64,000 nucleotides of DNA from Lysinibacillus fusiformis (GCA_030027265.1 JASENG010000011.1:88227-152226); one strand, 5' to 3'. Positions 38,751 through 51,361 are shown, counted from the first letter of the stretch. Notes: generated from the letters alone by a model not told the origin. Numbers and translations are program-made.

Positions 38751-39551
38751 TTGTTAAAAAAGAAAAAGTTATTGTCATTAATCACACCACTTGCTGCTGC
38801 TTCAATTATCCTGGCTGCATGCGGAACTTCAGAAGAAACAGGAACTAACGGATCAACGGGCGAAGAGGGAGAAGGAGCTACTAAATTGGTCGTAGGGACT
38901 GACGCGGCCTATGCACCATTCGAATCATTTGATGACAGCGGAAAAATCGTTGGAATTGATGTGGACGTAGTCAATGCAATCGGCGAAGAGGTTGGCGTTG
39001 ACTTTGAAATCAATAACGTAGCGTGGGAGCCTCTATTCCAGCAAGTAACAAACGGGGAAGTGGATCTAGGCGTTTCTGCCATCACAATTACTGAGGAACG
39101 TAAAGAAACTTATGACTTCACAGAGCCATATTACGAAGCAACACAATTAATCGTAACAAAAGAAGATTCTGATATTGCCTCTTTAGCAGATTTAAAAGAT
39201 AAAAAAATCGGTGTTCAAATCAACACAACTGGCCACTATGCAGCACAAGATCTACAAGGGAAAACGAGCACAAGCATTTTGCCATATGAAACTACACCAA
39301 TCGCGATTCAAGAAGTTATCAACGGGACAGTGGATGCGGCAATTGGCGATAATGCAGTAATTCTTGAATATATTAAAAATAATCCAGATTCCAAATTAAA
39401 ATCTATTGAAGATGATAGCTTCGAAAAAGAATACTATGGATTAATGGTGAAAAAAGGAAATGAAGAAGTGCTGGATCTTTTAAATGAAGGTATTGAAAAA
39501 TTAAAGGAAACTGGAAAATTAGCTGAAATTACTGGTCAAGAGATCGAATAA
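38751..39551 (+). CDS. Polar amino-acid ABC transporter, substrate-binding lipoprotein
   Basis: 266 residues. Signal peptide with lipobox LAAC (about 21-24) and a low-complexity linker rich in Gly, Glu and Thr, then a family 3 periplasmic-binding fold: VVGTDAAYAPFESFDDSGKI cut here as VGTDAAYAPFES, then GIDVDVVNAIGE and DLGVSAITITEERKETYDF. The motif set is typical of glutamine, arginine or cystine binders; the exact ligand is not readable. TTG start 7 bases after GGGGGG. First gene of a three-gene importer. Confidence 0.92.
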   Translation: MLKKKKLLSLITPLAAASIILAACGTSEETGTNGSTGEEGEGATKLVVGTDAAYAPFESFDDSGKIVGIDVDVVNAIGEEVGVDFEINNVAWEPLFQQVTNGEVDLGVSAITITEERKETYDFTEPYYEATQLIVTKEDSDIASLADLKDKKIGVQINTTGHYAAQDLQGKTSTSILPYETTPIAIQEVINGTVDAAIGDNAVILEYIKNNPDSKLKSIEDDSFEKEYYGLMVKKGNEEVLDLLNEGIEKLKETGKLAEITGQEIE

Positions 39552-39570
39552 TTAGATGGAGGTATTTCAG

Positions 39571-40272
39571 ATGAACTTCTTAGATATGCGTTGGGACATT
39601 GTCTGGAACTACCGTGAGTTTTTTATAAATGGTATTTGGGTGACAATTATATTAACCGTTTGTGGTTATATAGGGGGCATCATACTAGGAGTACTATTGG
39701 GATTAGGGAAAACATCAAAGAGAAAATGGATTTATTTGCCATGCAAGCTTTATGTTGATTTATTCCGCGGTACTCCAATGCTTGTCCAGATTTTGATCAT
39801 CCATTTAGCATTGATACCCGCGGTCTTTGGACAGTCATTTGGCTTTATTTTTTCAGGGATAACAGCGCTTGTGTTGAATAGTGCTGCCTATAATGCGGAA
39901 ATTATCCGTGCTGGGATCGAATCGATTGATAAAGGGCAAATGGAAGCCGCACGATCCCTTGGTCTAACTCATGGACAAGCGATGCGAAAAATCATTTTAC
40001 CGCAAGCAATTCGCCGAATGATTCCACCGTTAGGAAATGAATTTATCGCCTTATTAAAAGATTCTTCGTTAGTAACAGTAATTGCGGCGAACGATATTTT
40101 ATATGCAGCAAAAGTAGTCGCAGGAGCATACCAGCGTTTCTGGGAACCCTATTTAGTAGCGGCAGTTTTATATCTAATCTTAACTTATCTTGTTACGAAA
40201 CTGGTGGCATTTGTTGAGAGACGATTTAGCATTAGCTATAATCCGCGTAAAAAACGAGAAGGGCGGACTTAA
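39571..40272 (+). CDS. Polar amino-acid ABC transporter permease
   Basis: 233 residues, HisM/GlnP type. Hydrophobic spans near residues 18-45, 55-70, 85-105, and 180-215. The EAA loop that contacts the ATPase is seen as EAARSLGLTHGQAMRKIILP (about 130-149). ATG 39571 follows GGAGG; the frame open upstream of it is not needed. Confidence 0.94.
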   Translation: MNFLDMRWDIVWNYREFFINGIWVTIILTVCGYIGGIILGVLLGLGKTSKRKWIYLPCKLYVDLFRGTPMLVQILIIHLALIPAVFGQSFGFIFSGITALVLNSAAYNAEIIRAGIESIDKGQMEAARSLGLTHGQAMRKIILPQAIRRMIPPLGNEFIALLKDSSLVTVIAANDILYAAKVVAGAYQRFWEPYLVAAVLYLILTYLVTKLVAFVERRFSISYNPRKKREGRT

Positions 40273-40275
40273 TGC

Positions 40276-40998
40276 ATGATAAAAGTAGAAAACTTACATA
40301 AATCCTTTGGCCGTTTAGAAGTGCTGAAAGGAATTAACTATGAAGTTCGCGAAAAAGAGGTAGTCTGTGTAATCGGCCCTTCTGGTTCGGGGAAAAGTAC
40401 ATTTTTAAGATGTATTAATCTGCTCGAGGAAATTTCGGATGGGGCAATCTATATTGAAGGCGTACAAGTGAATGACCCGAAAACGGATATTAACTTGATC
40501 CGGACAGAGGTAGGAATGGTATTCCAGCAATTTAATTTATTCCCGCATATGACAGTTGTCGAGAATATTACGATGGCGCCGATGTTTATTCGCAAGCTAT
40601 CGAAAAATGAAGCAGAAAACCTAGCTTTAGAATTGTTGGATAAAGTAGGACTTCGTGAAAAGGCGGATAACTATCCACAGCAGCTTTCAGGCGGTCAACA
40701 GCAGCGTGTTGCAATTGCTCGAGCGCTGGCGATGAAGCCAAAAGTGATGTTATTTGATGAACCAACTTCCGCTTTAGATCCAGAGATGGTAAAAGAGGTA
40801 TTGGATGTTATGAAGCAATTGGCACTTGAAGGGATGACCATGGTGGTGGTGACCCATGAAATGGGCTTTGCCCGCGAGGTTGCGGATCGAGTAGTGTTTA
40901 TGGATGGCGGCTATATTGTTGAGCAGGGCAAGCCGGATAAGATTTTTGATGCGCCTCAAAATGAACGGACAAAAGCATTTTTGGGGAAAGTTCTATAA
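40276..40998 (+). CDS. Polar amino-acid ABC transporter ATPase
   Basis: 240 residues, GlnQ/HisP type. Walker [10 protein letters not shown] (about 35-43), Q-loop [11 protein letters not shown], signature [17 protein letters not shown] (about 135-151), Walker [17 protein letters not shown] and switch His in VVTHEMGFA. Three bases after the permease gene; followed by a strong terminator. Confidence 0.96.
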   Translation: MIKVENLHKSFGRLEVLKGINYEVREKEVVCVIGPSGSGKSTFLRCINLLEEISDGAIYIEGVQVNDPKTDINLIRTEVGMVFQQFNLFPHMTVVENITMAPMFIRKLSKNEAENLALELLDKVGLREKADNYPQQLSGGQQQRVAIARALAMKPKVMLFDEPTSALDPEMVKEVLDVMKQLALEGMTMVVVTHEMGFAREVADRVVFMDGGYIVEQGKPDKIFDAPQNERTKAFLGKVL

Positions 40999-41004
40999 GT
41001 AAAA

Positions 41005-41041
41005 AAATCCAGTTGATGTTTTTGGACATCAACTGGATTTT
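41005..41041 (+). terminator. Terminator of the amino-acid ABC operon
   Basis: AAATCCAGTTGATGT pairs with ACATCAACTGGATTT around TTTTGG, followed by T. Confidence 0.9.
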
Positions 41042-41054
41042 AATGTTGGGCGTT

Positions 41055-41160
41055 GTTTGTCTATCCGCAGGTGCCAGCTCCTCGAGCCACTTCGAAATCG
41101 ACTGCACCAATTGCCGATTTCTCCAGTTGTTTTCGCCAGCTAAACGGGCACCCGCACCTT
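41055..41160. repeat. GC-rich inverted-repeat element (copy 1)
   Basis: The left end GCAGGTGCCAGCTCCTCGAG is partly mirrored at the right end (AGCTAAACGGGCACCCGC). The segment is more GC-rich than its surroundings and shares the CAGC-CCTCGAG stretch with the element at 58445-58622. It looks like a degenerate copy of a dispersed intergenic element of Bacillales. Confidence 0.45.
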
Positions 41161-41167
41161 TTCCTTA

Positions 41168-41788
41168 TTAGTTCGGCATATCTTTTGCTTTTTCTGCTTG
41201 GCCATACATGTTCAACATTGTTTGCATGTCGGCTGGAGAAAGTTGTGGAACTTGGTAGTAGCCTTTTTTGTTTTGGTAAAGGGATAATTCGTATGCCATT
41301 TCAATACAGTTTTGAATGGAGTCTTGCAGCACACGGCGTACAACCGGGTTAGTCGATTCAAGAGCAGCAGTTGTTTTGCCAGTTGCCCCCATTTTATGGG
41401 CATTCATTAAAAAGCCGGAAATAATGCCGTCGTTGATTTCATTTGCCGACGTCATTGGTTTCTTTGGTTGGCCTGGTGTTAACCCGTAGTTCGTGTCATT
41501 GCCCATTTGCATTTTGTAAGAACGTGTTGGGTGGCTTGGATCTTGACCAGTTTTGAAACATTCGGCCGTAATATTATACTCGTCTAACATGAACGCGTAT
41601 TGTCTGTCCAAGATATTTAGAAGTTCTTGGTCTTGTACATGAGGACGGAAGAAGATAAATGTGTTCATTCCACCGATTGCGGCACTTAGAACCTCATGAA
41701 CGTCCATAACTTCGTGTGCACCGTGGTTCATTGAAAGAGGCATATTCCCTTGATTTGCTTGAGATTCATTCATGAATTGATTGTCCAT
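41168..41788 (-). CDS. Spore coat protein, CotF family
   Basis: 206 residues with a CotF-type ferritin-like helical domain: VMDVHEVLSAAIGGMNTFIFF (as VMDVHEVLSAAIGG), LLNILDRQYAFMLDEYN and a second helical pair DGIISGFLMNAHKMG and CIEMAYELSLYQNKKGYYQVP. The N-terminus is Asn/Gln/Met-rich. CotF relatives are proteins of the spore coat, so this indicates a spore former. It is alone on the minus strand. Confidence 0.85.
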   Translation of the reverse strand: MDNQFMNESQANQGNMPLSMNHGAHEVMDVHEVLSAAIGGMNTFIFFRPHVQDQELLNILDRQYAFMLDEYNITAECFKTGQDPSHPTRSYKMQMGNDTNYGLTPGQPKKPMTSANEINDGIISGFLMNAHKMGATGKTTAALESTNPVVRRVLQDSIQNCIEMAYELSLYQNKKGYYQVPQLSPADMQTMLNMYGQAEKAKDMPN

Positions 41789-41914
41789 TAAAGTATTCCT
41801 CCCAGATTTTAGTGTACAAAATCGTACGACTATAGTTTGTGTAGTTACAAGTTGATTATTCGGTTCATTTTTGAGATTCTTAGAAGGAATAATTTAGTAA
41901 GTGGAGGCATTTTT

Positions 41915-42148
41915 GTGAAAGTAAAGTATTATTCCAGACCAGGCTGTCATCTATGTGAGGAAGGGTTAGTGACTTTAAAGCTTCTAAAAGACGATTTTCC
42001 ATTTGAAATTGACATTATTAATATTGAAGAAGATGAAGCCATCCATGAAAAATATATGCTGATGATTCCGGTAGTCGAAAAAAATGGGGAAGTCATTCAA
42101 TATGGAAACCTTGATTTCGTGACGCTTTATGAAGCACTTCAGCCGTAA
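41915..42148 (+). CDS. Glutaredoxin-like small protein (DUF836 type)
   Basis: 77 residues from GTG 41915, which follows GTGGAGGC. Thioredoxin-like: CHLC redox motif (RPGCHLCEEG, residues 7-16) and cis-Pro in MIPVVEKNGE. Ends NLDFVTLYEALQ. It sits directly before cggR, on the same strand, as a small gene with its own ribosome site; its role is unknown. Confidence 0.85.
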   Translation: MKVKYYSRPGCHLCEEGLVTLKLLKDDFPFEIDIINIEEDEAIHEKYMLMIPVVEKNGEVIQYGNLDFVTLYEALQP

Positions 42149-42183
42149 AATGGAGTGCTTTGTAAAAAAATAGATCAAAATAT

Positions 42184-42212
42184 TTGTAGAAACTTCTGCA
42201 AAATTGTATACT
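42184..42212 (+). promoter_or_regulatory. SigA-type promoter of the cggR-gapA operon
   Basis: TTGTAG (42184-42189), 17-base spacer, TATACT (42207-42212). Predicted start near 42219, upstream of the CggR operator. Confidence 0.7.
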
Positions 42213-42241
42213 CTATTTATAGAATATTTTTTTAATTTAAG

Positions 42242-42266
42242 TGGGACAAAAATGAAGTCGCGGGAC
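42242..42266 (+). promoter_or_regulatory. CggR operator
   Basis: Two direct repeats, TGGGAC (42242-42247) and CGGGAC (42261-42266), 19 bases apart, between the promoter and cggR. B. subtilis CggR binds tandem CGGGAC repeats in the same position and acts as a roadblock released by fructose-1,6-bisphosphate. The second half-motif (TGTC) of the B. subtilis site is not clear here. Confidence 0.72.
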
Positions 42267-42301
42267 GAAATTTACCCCACTGAAAGCTGCAGGTGTATTT
42301 C

Positions 42302-43333
42302 TTGGAAAATATGAATCCACAGCAAGCGGTTCAACTTCTTGTACCGGAACTCTCATCAATCATCCAGTTAAGATATCGAATTTTACAAACGATTGCTGTC
42401 GCCGGGCCGATTGGTCGAAGGACGATCTTGGATACCTTGAAGATTTCTGAGCGAACAGTTCGCAATGAAATCGCTTTGCTGAATGATCAAAACCTAATTG
42501 AAACTTCACAAAAAGGTATGATTTGTACGAGTAAAGGGTATGGAATACTTGAAGAACTAAAGGAAACCTTTCAGGAAGTTTCCGGACTTGGCTTAAAAGA
42601 GAAAAAGTTAGCCAAAACGTTAGGCATTAAAAAAGTGATTATCGTTCCTGGAGATGTAAATGCAGATCCAGGGATTCAACAGCTCATTGGCAAAGAAGCC
42701 AGCGAATTTTTAACGAGTATCGCCAAGAAAGATTATACCGTTGCAATTACTGGCGGAAGTACTGTTGCATCACTGACGAACTTTTTAGCTCCTACAAAAG
42801 CGCTGAGCGCACTTACATTTGTAGCGGCGCGGGGAAGCCTCGGCAATGAAATGAGCCTGCAAGCGAATACGCTCGTTTCACAGTTCGCCTCAAAATGCGG
42901 AGCGGATTTCCGTACCTTATATTTGCCGGAAAATTTAAGTGAAACAGCTTTTACAACCATGGTTCAGGAACCAATTGTGAAAGAAGTCCTCGATTTTTAT
43001 GAGGATATTGATATTGTCATTCACGGCATTGGTTCAGCAACGGAAATGGCATACCGCCGCGACTCCAGTGAAACCATCATTAAAATGCTAGGTGAAAAAA
43101 ATGCGGTAGGAGAAGCATTTGGTTATTATTTTGATGAAATTGGAGAAATAATATACCGAATCAACACAGTTGGAATCCAGCTTGAGCAGGTGAAGCAAAG
43201 TCCGCATATTATTGCGGTAGCCGGCGGAGTCTCAAAGGCAAAAGCGATTGAAGCCTATTTCAAAAATAACGCTGCACAGCAAACGGTCCTTGTTACGGAT
43301 GAAGGGGCAGCAAATGCCATTTTAGAAAAGTAG
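42302..43333 (+). CDS. cggR: Central glycolytic genes regulator CggR
   Basis: SorC/DeoR-family repressor of the gapA operon, about 343 residues. N-terminal winged HTH: GRRTILDTLKISERTVRNEI (about 38-57). The sugar-phosphate-binding domain has AITGGSTVASLTN, VAARGSLGNEMSLQAN and IHGIGSATEMA. TTG 42302 follows GCAGGTG; GTG 42293 and ATG 42311 are alternatives. First gene of the glycolytic operon; operator just upstream. Confidence 0.94.
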   Translation: MENMNPQQAVQLLVPELSSIIQLRYRILQTIAVAGPIGRRTILDTLKISERTVRNEIALLNDQNLIETSQKGMICTSKGYGILEELKETFQEVSGLGLKEKKLAKTLGIKKVIIVPGDVNADPGIQQLIGKEASEFLTSIAKKDYTVAITGGSTVASLTNFLAPTKALSALTFVAARGSLGNEMSLQANTLVSQFASKCGADFRTLYLPENLSETAFTTMVQEPIVKEVLDFYEDIDIVIHGIGSATEMAYRRDSSETIIKMLGEKNAVGEAFGYYFDEIGEIIYRINTVGIQLEQVKQSPHIIAVAGGVSKAKAIEAYFKNNAAQQTVLVTDEGAANAILEK

Positions 43334-43371
43334 TGGAACGCGAAAAGTATCATTATTTGATGGTTAATTCA

Positions 43372-43408
43372 TTTCTTTATAGGCAAAACTGTTATCGCCT
43401 AAAAGAAA
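43372..43408 (+). promoter_or_regulatory. cggR-gapA intergenic stem-loop (mRNA processing/stability)
   Basis: TTTCTTTATAGGC pairs with GCCTAAAAGAAA with a single bulge. In B. subtilis the cggR-gapA mRNA is cut near the cggR end and a stem-loop protects the 5' end of the gapA messenger; this structure lies at the matching place. Confidence 0.6.
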
Positions 43409-43451
43409 TTTGATTTAGATAGAAAATATTATTTATTTGGAGGAAATTGAT

Positions 43452-44453
43452 ATGGCAATCAAAATTGCAATTAACGGATTTGGACGAATTGGAAGATTAG
43501 TTTTTCGTGAGGCAATTAAAAACAGTGAATTTGAAGTGGTAGCAGTTAATGACTTATCGGATGCACATCAGCTTGCTCACCTTTTAAAATATGATTCCGT
43601 GCATGGTGTTTACGATGCCGATGTACAATCTGAAGACAATGCCTTTATCGTTGATGGGGCAAAAGTTCAAGTATTCTCTGAGAAAGACCCAGTAAACTTG
43701 CCGTGGGGCGAGCTTGATATCGATGTTGTCATTGAATCCACAGGTCGATTCCGTTCAATGGAGGAAGTTTCGAAACACGTTCAAGCCGGTGCGAAAAAAG
43801 CGATCCTTTCAGCTCCTGCAAAAGGTGAAATGCCAACTTATGTAATGGGTGTTAACCATACAGAGTACCAGCCATCAGAAGATGTCATTTCCAATGCGTC
43901 ATGTACGACAAACTGTTTATCGCCAGTGGCTAAAGTGCTTGATGAGAAATTCGGCATCAAACGCGGCATGATGACGACAATTCACTCTTACACAAATGAC
44001 CAACGCATTCTTGATTTCCCGCATAGCGATCCAAGACGTGCGCGTGCTGGTGCTGTATCAATGATTCCAACAACTACAGGAGCTGCAGTAGCAGTTTCAA
44101 AAGTACTTCCTCAGTTAAAAGGGAAATTGGATGGATTCTCTATGCGTGTACCGACACCAAACGTATCATGTGTGGACCTTGTGGTAGAGTTAAACGCATC
44201 TTCAGTCACTGTTGAAGATATCAATAATGTTTTAAAAGAAGCTGCTAGCGGGGAATTAAAAGGTATCCTTGATTATAATGAATTGCCTTTAGTTTCAATC
44301 GACTATAACGGAAACCCTCATTCATCGACTGTAGATGGTTTATCAACAATGGTTTTAGATAATAATATGGTGAAGGTTCTTGCTTGGTATGATAATGAAG
44401 TAGGCTATTCAAACCGATTAATGGACTTAGCTAAATACATTACACAAAAATAA
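43452..44453 (+). CDS. gapA: Glyceraldehyde-3-phosphate dehydrogenase, glycolytic (NAD)
   Basis: 333 residues. NAD-binding INGFGRIGRLVFRE, Asp34 in VNDLSD typical of NAD preference, catalytic Cys151 in SNASCTTNCLSP and TTIHSYTNDQ with the catalytic His. ATG 43452 follows GGAGG. Followed by an internal terminator, so gapA mRNA can be made in excess over the genes downstream. Confidence 0.98.
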   Translation: MAIKIAINGFGRIGRLVFREAIKNSEFEVVAVNDLSDAHQLAHLLKYDSVHGVYDADVQSEDNAFIVDGAKVQVFSEKDPVNLPWGELDIDVVIESTGRFRSMEEVSKHVQAGAKKAILSAPAKGEMPTYVMGVNHTEYQPSEDVISNASCTTNCLSPVAKVLDEKFGIKRGMMTTIHSYTNDQRILDFPHSDPRRARAGAVSMIPTTTGAAVAVSKVLPQLKGKLDGFSMRVPTPNVSCVDLVVELNASSVTVEDINNVLKEAASGELKGILDYNELPLVSIDYNGNPHSSTVDGLSTMVLDNNMVKVLAWYDNEVGYSNRLMDLAKYITQK

Positions 44454-44613
44454 AATTTCATTTTTCATAACGTAACGGGTTCTAATTTAATGTGTCATAC
44501 TTTTTCTTATTAAGTTCGCTATTGTGGTTATTTGTTATGACATATTTAGCTGGAAGTAAGTAAAAAGTATAGCCTTTATAATTATTACCATTTATAATAA
44601 TGGAGGGTAAAGG

Positions 44614-44647
44614 AAGCGATGGATAAAACTGCCCATCGCTTTTTTTT
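44614..44647 (+). terminator. Terminator between gapA and pgk
   Basis: AAGCGATGG pairs exactly with CCATCGCTT, followed by eight T. It splits the operon, so pgk-tpiA-gpmI-eno probably also has a promoter in 44650-44810. The 374-base gap holds no gene. Confidence 0.88.
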
Positions 44648-44827
44648 CGGCAGATTGCTTAAAACAGTCGGCTACCTCAAATTAATAAGATTACACAGTA
44701 TTTATGGTTTCTAAAATATCGCATGTAAGCAGTAAAGGAGACGCTTTATTTCTTACCAGGAGCGGCATTTAGTATATAGTTAACAAAAAAGTGAATCGAA
44801 TCAGGATTTGAAGGAGGGTTTTCTTCA

Positions 44828-46012
44828 ATGTTTTTAAAGAAGACGATGAATGATGTAGAACTAAAAGGCAAACGAGTATTTGTGCGAGTGGATTTCAATG
44901 TACCGATGGAAAACGGTCAAATTACGGATGATACACGCATTCGTGCAGCAATCCCAACGATTAAACAACTGGTGGAGTCGGGAGCAAAGGTGATCCTTGC
45001 TTCTCATTTAGGACGTCCAAAAGGTGAAGTCAATGAAGAGATGCGTTTAACTGAGGTAGGCAAACATCTATCTGAACTAATCGGTCAACAAGTTGCTAAA
45101 TTGGACGAATCCATTGGTGCAAACGTAGAAAATGCTGTAGCAGCAATGCAAGAAGGCGACATCGTCTTATTAGAAAATGTTCGATTCCATAAAGGTGAAG
45201 AGAAAAACGATGAAGAGTTATCGAAATCTTTCGCGAAATTAGCAGATGTGTATGTAAATGATGCATTTGGCGCGGCACATCGCGCACATGCTTCCACGGA
45301 AGGAATCGCCAAATATATTCCTGCAGTATCCGGCTTGCTTATGGAAAAAGAGCTGGATGTATTAGGAAAAGCTTTGTCGAATCCTGAAAGACCGTTCACG
45401 GCCATTATTGGCGGAGCAAAGGTAAAAGACAAAATTGGTGTTATCGAAAACCTGTTGGATAAAGTAGATCACTTAATCATCGGCGGCGGACTATCCTTCA
45501 CATTTACAAAAGCACAAGGCCATTCGATCGGAAAGTCTTTATTAGAAGAAGATAAAATCGAATTAGCGAAAAGCTTTATCGAAAAAGCAAAAGAAAAAGG
45601 TGTACAGCTTCATATGCCTATCGATGCTGTCGTTGCCAACGAATTTTCAAAGGATGCAGAAACGAAAGTTGTGGCCATTGAAGAGATTCCAGAAGACTGG
45701 ATGGGGCTTGATATCGGTTCGAAAACAGCGGAGCATTACGCAGCCATCATTAAAGATTCCAAGCTAATTATTTGGAACGGTCCAATGGGTGTATTCGAAA
45801 TGGACAAATTCGCTAACGGTACAAAAACTGTGGCACAAGCGATGGCAACAACACAAGGCTATACAATTATCGGTGGCGGAGACTCTGCTGCAGCTGTAGA
45901 GAAATTTGAAGTGACAAACGAGATGGATCACATTTCAACTGGTGGAGGCGCTTCTCTTGAACTAATGGAAGGGAAAGCACTGCCAGGAATTGTAGCCCTA
46001 AACGATAAATAA
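44828..46012 (+). CDS. pgk: Phosphoglycerate kinase
   Basis: 394 residues. N-terminal [19 protein letters not shown] (about 16-34), substrate [23 protein letters not shown] and the nucleotide-binding C-terminal [11 protein letters not shown] and [13 protein letters not shown]. Makes ATP from 1,3-bisphosphoglycerate. Strong GGAGGG site. tpiA follows after 15 bases. Confidence 0.98.
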   Translation: MFLKKTMNDVELKGKRVFVRVDFNVPMENGQITDDTRIRAAIPTIKQLVESGAKVILASHLGRPKGEVNEEMRLTEVGKHLSELIGQQVAKLDESIGANVENAVAAMQEGDIVLLENVRFHKGEEKNDEELSKSFAKLADVYVNDAFGAAHRAHASTEGIAKYIPAVSGLLMEKELDVLGKALSNPERPFTAIIGGAKVKDKIGVIENLLDKVDHLIIGGGLSFTFTKAQGHSIGKSLLEEDKIELAKSFIEKAKEKGVQLHMPIDAVVANEFSKDAETKVVAIEEIPEDWMGLDIGSKTAEHYAAIIKDSKLIIWNGPMGVFEMDKFANGTKTVAQAMATTQGYTIIGGGDSAAAVEKFEVTNEMDHISTGGGASLELMEGKALPGIVALNDK

Positions 46013-46027
46013 GGAGGCATATTAAAA

Positions 46028-46783
46028 TTGCGTAAACCCATCATTGCTGGAAATTGGAAAATGTTTAAAACATTTGACGAGGCAGTAGAATTTGCTGAAA
46101 TCGTACGGGAAAAAGTCCCATCTGAAGAGAAAGTGGATGCAGTTATTTGTGCACCTGCCCTCTATTTGCCGACATTAGTGGATATTGCGGTAGAAACAGA
46201 TTTAGCGATCGGTGCCCAAAATATGCATTATGAAAACGAAGGTGCCTTCACTGGCGAAATAAGCCCTTCGCAGCTTGCTTCCATTAACGTGGACTATGTG
46301 ATTTTAGGCCATTCTGAACGCCGCGAATATTTCAATGAAACAGACGAAGCGGTCAACAAAAAAGTACGAGCGGCCCTTATTAACGGAATCGTGCCAATTA
46401 TTTGCTGCGGTGAAACTTTGGAAGAACGTGAAGCGCATCAAACAGAAGAGAAGGTTGCTTCCCAAGTAACTGCTGCTCTGGAAGGCTTTACGCCGGAAGA
46501 AGTCAATCATATGGTCATTGCCTATGAGCCAATTTGGGCAATCGGTACAGGGAAAACGGCTACGGCTGATGATGCCAATAGCGTATGCGGTAAAATTCGT
46601 GAGGTGGTCGAAGGACTTTACGGAAAAGAAACTGCCGAAAGTATTCGCATCCAATATGGCGGCAGCGTTAAACCAGAAAATATAGAAGAAATACTTTCAA
46701 AAGAACATATCGATGGAGCTCTTGTAGGCGGCGCAAGCCTGCACACAGACTCTTATCTTGCATTACTAAATAAAGTTCAGTAA
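46028..46783 (+). CDS. tpiA: Triosephosphate isomerase
   Basis: 251 residues from TTG 46028, with AAGGAGG upstream. Lys in AGNWKMFK (about residue 12), catalytic His in [10 protein letters not shown] (about 95) and Glu in [17 protein letters not shown] (about 167). C-terminal phosphate loops [11 protein letters not shown] and GALVGGASL. Confidence 0.98.
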   Translation: MRKPIIAGNWKMFKTFDEAVEFAEIVREKVPSEEKVDAVICAPALYLPTLVDIAVETDLAIGAQNMHYENEGAFTGEISPSQLASINVDYVILGHSERREYFNETDEAVNKKVRAALINGIVPIICCGETLEEREAHQTEEKVASQVTAALEGFTPEEVNHMVIAYEPIWAIGTGKTATADDANSVCGKIREVVEGLYGKETAESIRIQYGGSVKPENIEEILSKEHIDGALVGGASLHTDSYLALLNKVQ

Positions 46784-46853
46784 TTACTGGACTTCTGCGG
46801 CTTGTGTTCAACAAGCAAAAAGAGGGATTAAATGTATTGGAGGCGGGGAGCTA

Positions 46854-48395
46854 ATGCCTAAACAACCTGTTGCATTAATTATTTTAGATGGCTTCGCCTT
46901 TCGCGATGAAACATTCGGAAATGCCGTAGCACAAAGCAAAAAGCCAAATTTTGACCGTTACTGGGCCCAGTTTCCCCATTCTACGTTAACGGCCAGCGGG
47001 GAAGCAGTTGGCCTGCCGGATGGTCAAATGGGGAACTCAGAAGTAGGTCACTTAAACATTGGGGCTGGACGAATCGTCTACCAAAGCTTGACGCGTATTC
47101 ACAAATCCATTCGAGATGGCGAATTCCATAAAAATGAAAAGTTTTTGGCTGCTGTAGAACATGCAAAAGCAAATAACTCAAAGCTTCATTTAATGGGTTT
47201 ATTATCTGATGGCGGGGTACACAGTCATTACGAGCATCTTTTTGCCTTACTTAAATTAGCGAAAGCAAATGGATTAGATGAGGTTTATGTTCATGGCTTC
47301 CTAGATGGCCGTGATGTAGGACCAACAACTGCACTGGGCTATATCGAAGAAACTGAAAAGCAAATGGATGAAATCGGAGTGGGAAAATTCGCTTCCATTC
47401 ACGGGCGCTACTATGCAATGGATCGCGACAAACGCTGGGAACGTGTTCAACTTACTTATAATGCACTTGTTGATGGCATCGGGCAAACTGCTGCCACAGC
47501 CAAAATCGGTGTAGAGTCTTCTTACGATCGAGAAGTAAAGGATGAGTTCGTTGTACCTTTTGTGATTACAGAAGAAGGAACACCAGTTGCGACTATTGAT
47601 ACAAATGATGCGGTTGTTTTCTTTAACTTCCGGCCAGACCGTGCAATTCAGCTTTCAACAGTATTTACAAACGATCAATTCATCGGCTTCAAGCTTTCAG
47701 AGAAGCATCCGACAAATTTAAAATTTGTTACTTTTACACATTACAGTGTGGATGTAAATGCAGATGTGGCGTTTGAAACGATCGATTTAGTGAATACTGT
47801 CGGTGAAGTTATTTCAAGAAATGGATTAACCCAGCTTCGTATTGCGGAAACGGAAAAATATCCACATGTAACCTTCTTTATGAGTGGTGGACGTGAAGAG
47901 AAGTTCCCGGGAGAAGAACGAATTTTGATTGCTTCCCCCAAGGTTGCTACATATGATTTAAAACCTGAAATGAGTGCTTATGAGGTAACAGATGCATTGG
48001 TTGCAGAAATCGAGGCCGATAAATTCAATGCGATCATTTTAAACTTTGCCAATCCGGATATGGTCGGTCATAGCGGAATGCTTGAACCGACCATCAAAGC
48101 CATCGAAACGGTGGATGAATGTCTTGGAAGAGTAGTGGATGCTCTCCTTGCTAAGGGCGGTGCAGCCATTATCACTGCTGATCATGGGAACTCCGATGAA
48201 GTCATAACGATGGAAGGCCAGCCGATGACAGCCCATACAACAAACCCTGTTCCAGTAATTGTGACAAAACGGGATATTACGATGCGAGATGGCGGGATTT
48301 TAGCCGACCTTGCGCCGACTATGCTACAATTGCTTAATGTAAAACAACCCGAGGAAATGACAGGTACACCATTATTTTCTACTGATAAAAAGTAA
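46854..48395 (+). CDS. gpmI: Phosphoglycerate mutase, 2,3-bisphosphoglycerate-independent
   Basis: 513 residues, Mn-dependent alkaline-phosphatase-superfamily enzyme. Phosphoserine Ser62 in [17 protein letters not shown], metal ligands in [10 protein letters not shown] (Asp12), [23 protein letters not shown] and [10 protein letters not shown]. The Mn- and pH-sensitivity of this type links it to sporulation in Bacillus. Confidence 0.97.
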   Translation: MPKQPVALIILDGFAFRDETFGNAVAQSKKPNFDRYWAQFPHSTLTASGEAVGLPDGQMGNSEVGHLNIGAGRIVYQSLTRIHKSIRDGEFHKNEKFLAAVEHAKANNSKLHLMGLLSDGGVHSHYEHLFALLKLAKANGLDEVYVHGFLDGRDVGPTTALGYIEETEKQMDEIGVGKFASIHGRYYAMDRDKRWERVQLTYNALVDGIGQTAATAKIGVESSYDREVKDEFVVPFVITEEGTPVATIDTNDAVVFFNFRPDRAIQLSTVFTNDQFIGFKLSEKHPTNLKFVTFTHYSVDVNADVAFETIDLVNTVGEVISRNGLTQLRIAETEKYPHVTFFMSGGREEKFPGEERILIASPKVATYDLKPEMSAYEVTDALVAEIEADKFNAIILNFANPDMVGHSGMLEPTIKAIETVDECLGRVVDALLAKGGAAIITADHGNSDEVITMEGQPMTAHTTNPVPVIVTKRDITMRDGGILADLAPTMLQLLNVKQPEEMTGTPLFSTDKK

Positions 48396-48479
48396 GTAAA
48401 CGAAGCTTATTGCGTTAAGCGCCGTTTTCTATATAGGTAAGTAAACCTGATTCAAGCATTTAAAAAAATTGAAAAATAA

Positions 48480-49784
<1,305 letters not shown>

Positions 49785-49804
49785 TAAGCAGCTTTAGGCC
49801 ATGG

Positions 49805-49838
49805 CCACCTGATTCTTTGGGAATCGGGTGGTTTTTTT
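49805..49838 (+). terminator. Terminator of the glycolytic operon
   Basis: CCACCTGATTC pairs with GAATCGGGTGG (one G-U), followed by seven T. Confidence 0.9.
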
Positions 49839-49899
49839 AATGGGGTGATAGGGTGAAATACGTGCCGAAAGGGAATGGTGCTCCAAGGGGTGGTGAAAT

Positions 49900-50270
49900 C
49901 GTTTCTGAGGAGGGATTGCGATGGAGAAGTGCATCATGGGGGGGATGAAGCAATTTTTGAGGACGGATTGCGATGGAAAAGTGCATCATGAGGGGGATGA
50001 AGTAGTTTCTGAAGACGGATTGCGGTGGAGAAGTGCATCATGAGGGGGATGAAGTACTTTCTGGGGACGGATTGTGGTGGAGAAGTGCATCATGAGTGGG
50101 ATGAAGCACTTTCTGGGGACGGATTGCGATGGAGAAGTGCATCATGGCTAAGATGAAGTAGTTTCTGGATAGGGATTGCGATGGAGAAGTGCATCATGAG
50201 GAAGATGAAGCACTTTCTGGAGAAGAACCGCAATAGAAAAGTGCATCATACTCCCGATAAACCACTTTCA
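49900..50270. repeat. Tandem hairpin array, about 52-nt unit (family D)
   Basis: Seven copies of the core AGTGCATCAT in units of about 52 bases; the consensus reads GGATTGCGATGGAGAAGTGC, then ATCATGAGGGGGATGAAGCA, then CTTTCTGGGGAC. Within units AGTGC and TCAT can pair with ATGA and GCACT from the same unit around a purine-rich loop; pairing is exact in the fourth and sixth copies and weakened in others. The gap 49785-50424 holds no gene I can support. Confidence 0.85.
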
Positions 50271-50424
50271 ATTTGCAGTTGGCATGGGATGAACGAAATG
50301 CACAAATTTTCTTTTCAAATAAATAATGAAATAAATCCCAAATAAAGTATAATGAGTTATGTGAATAGACAGAAAACTTCTTATGGATAGCCAAGATATA
50401 ACTTTTTAAGGGGAGGGGATTATC

Positions 50425-51354
<930 letters not shown>

Positions 51355-51361
51355 AAACAGA

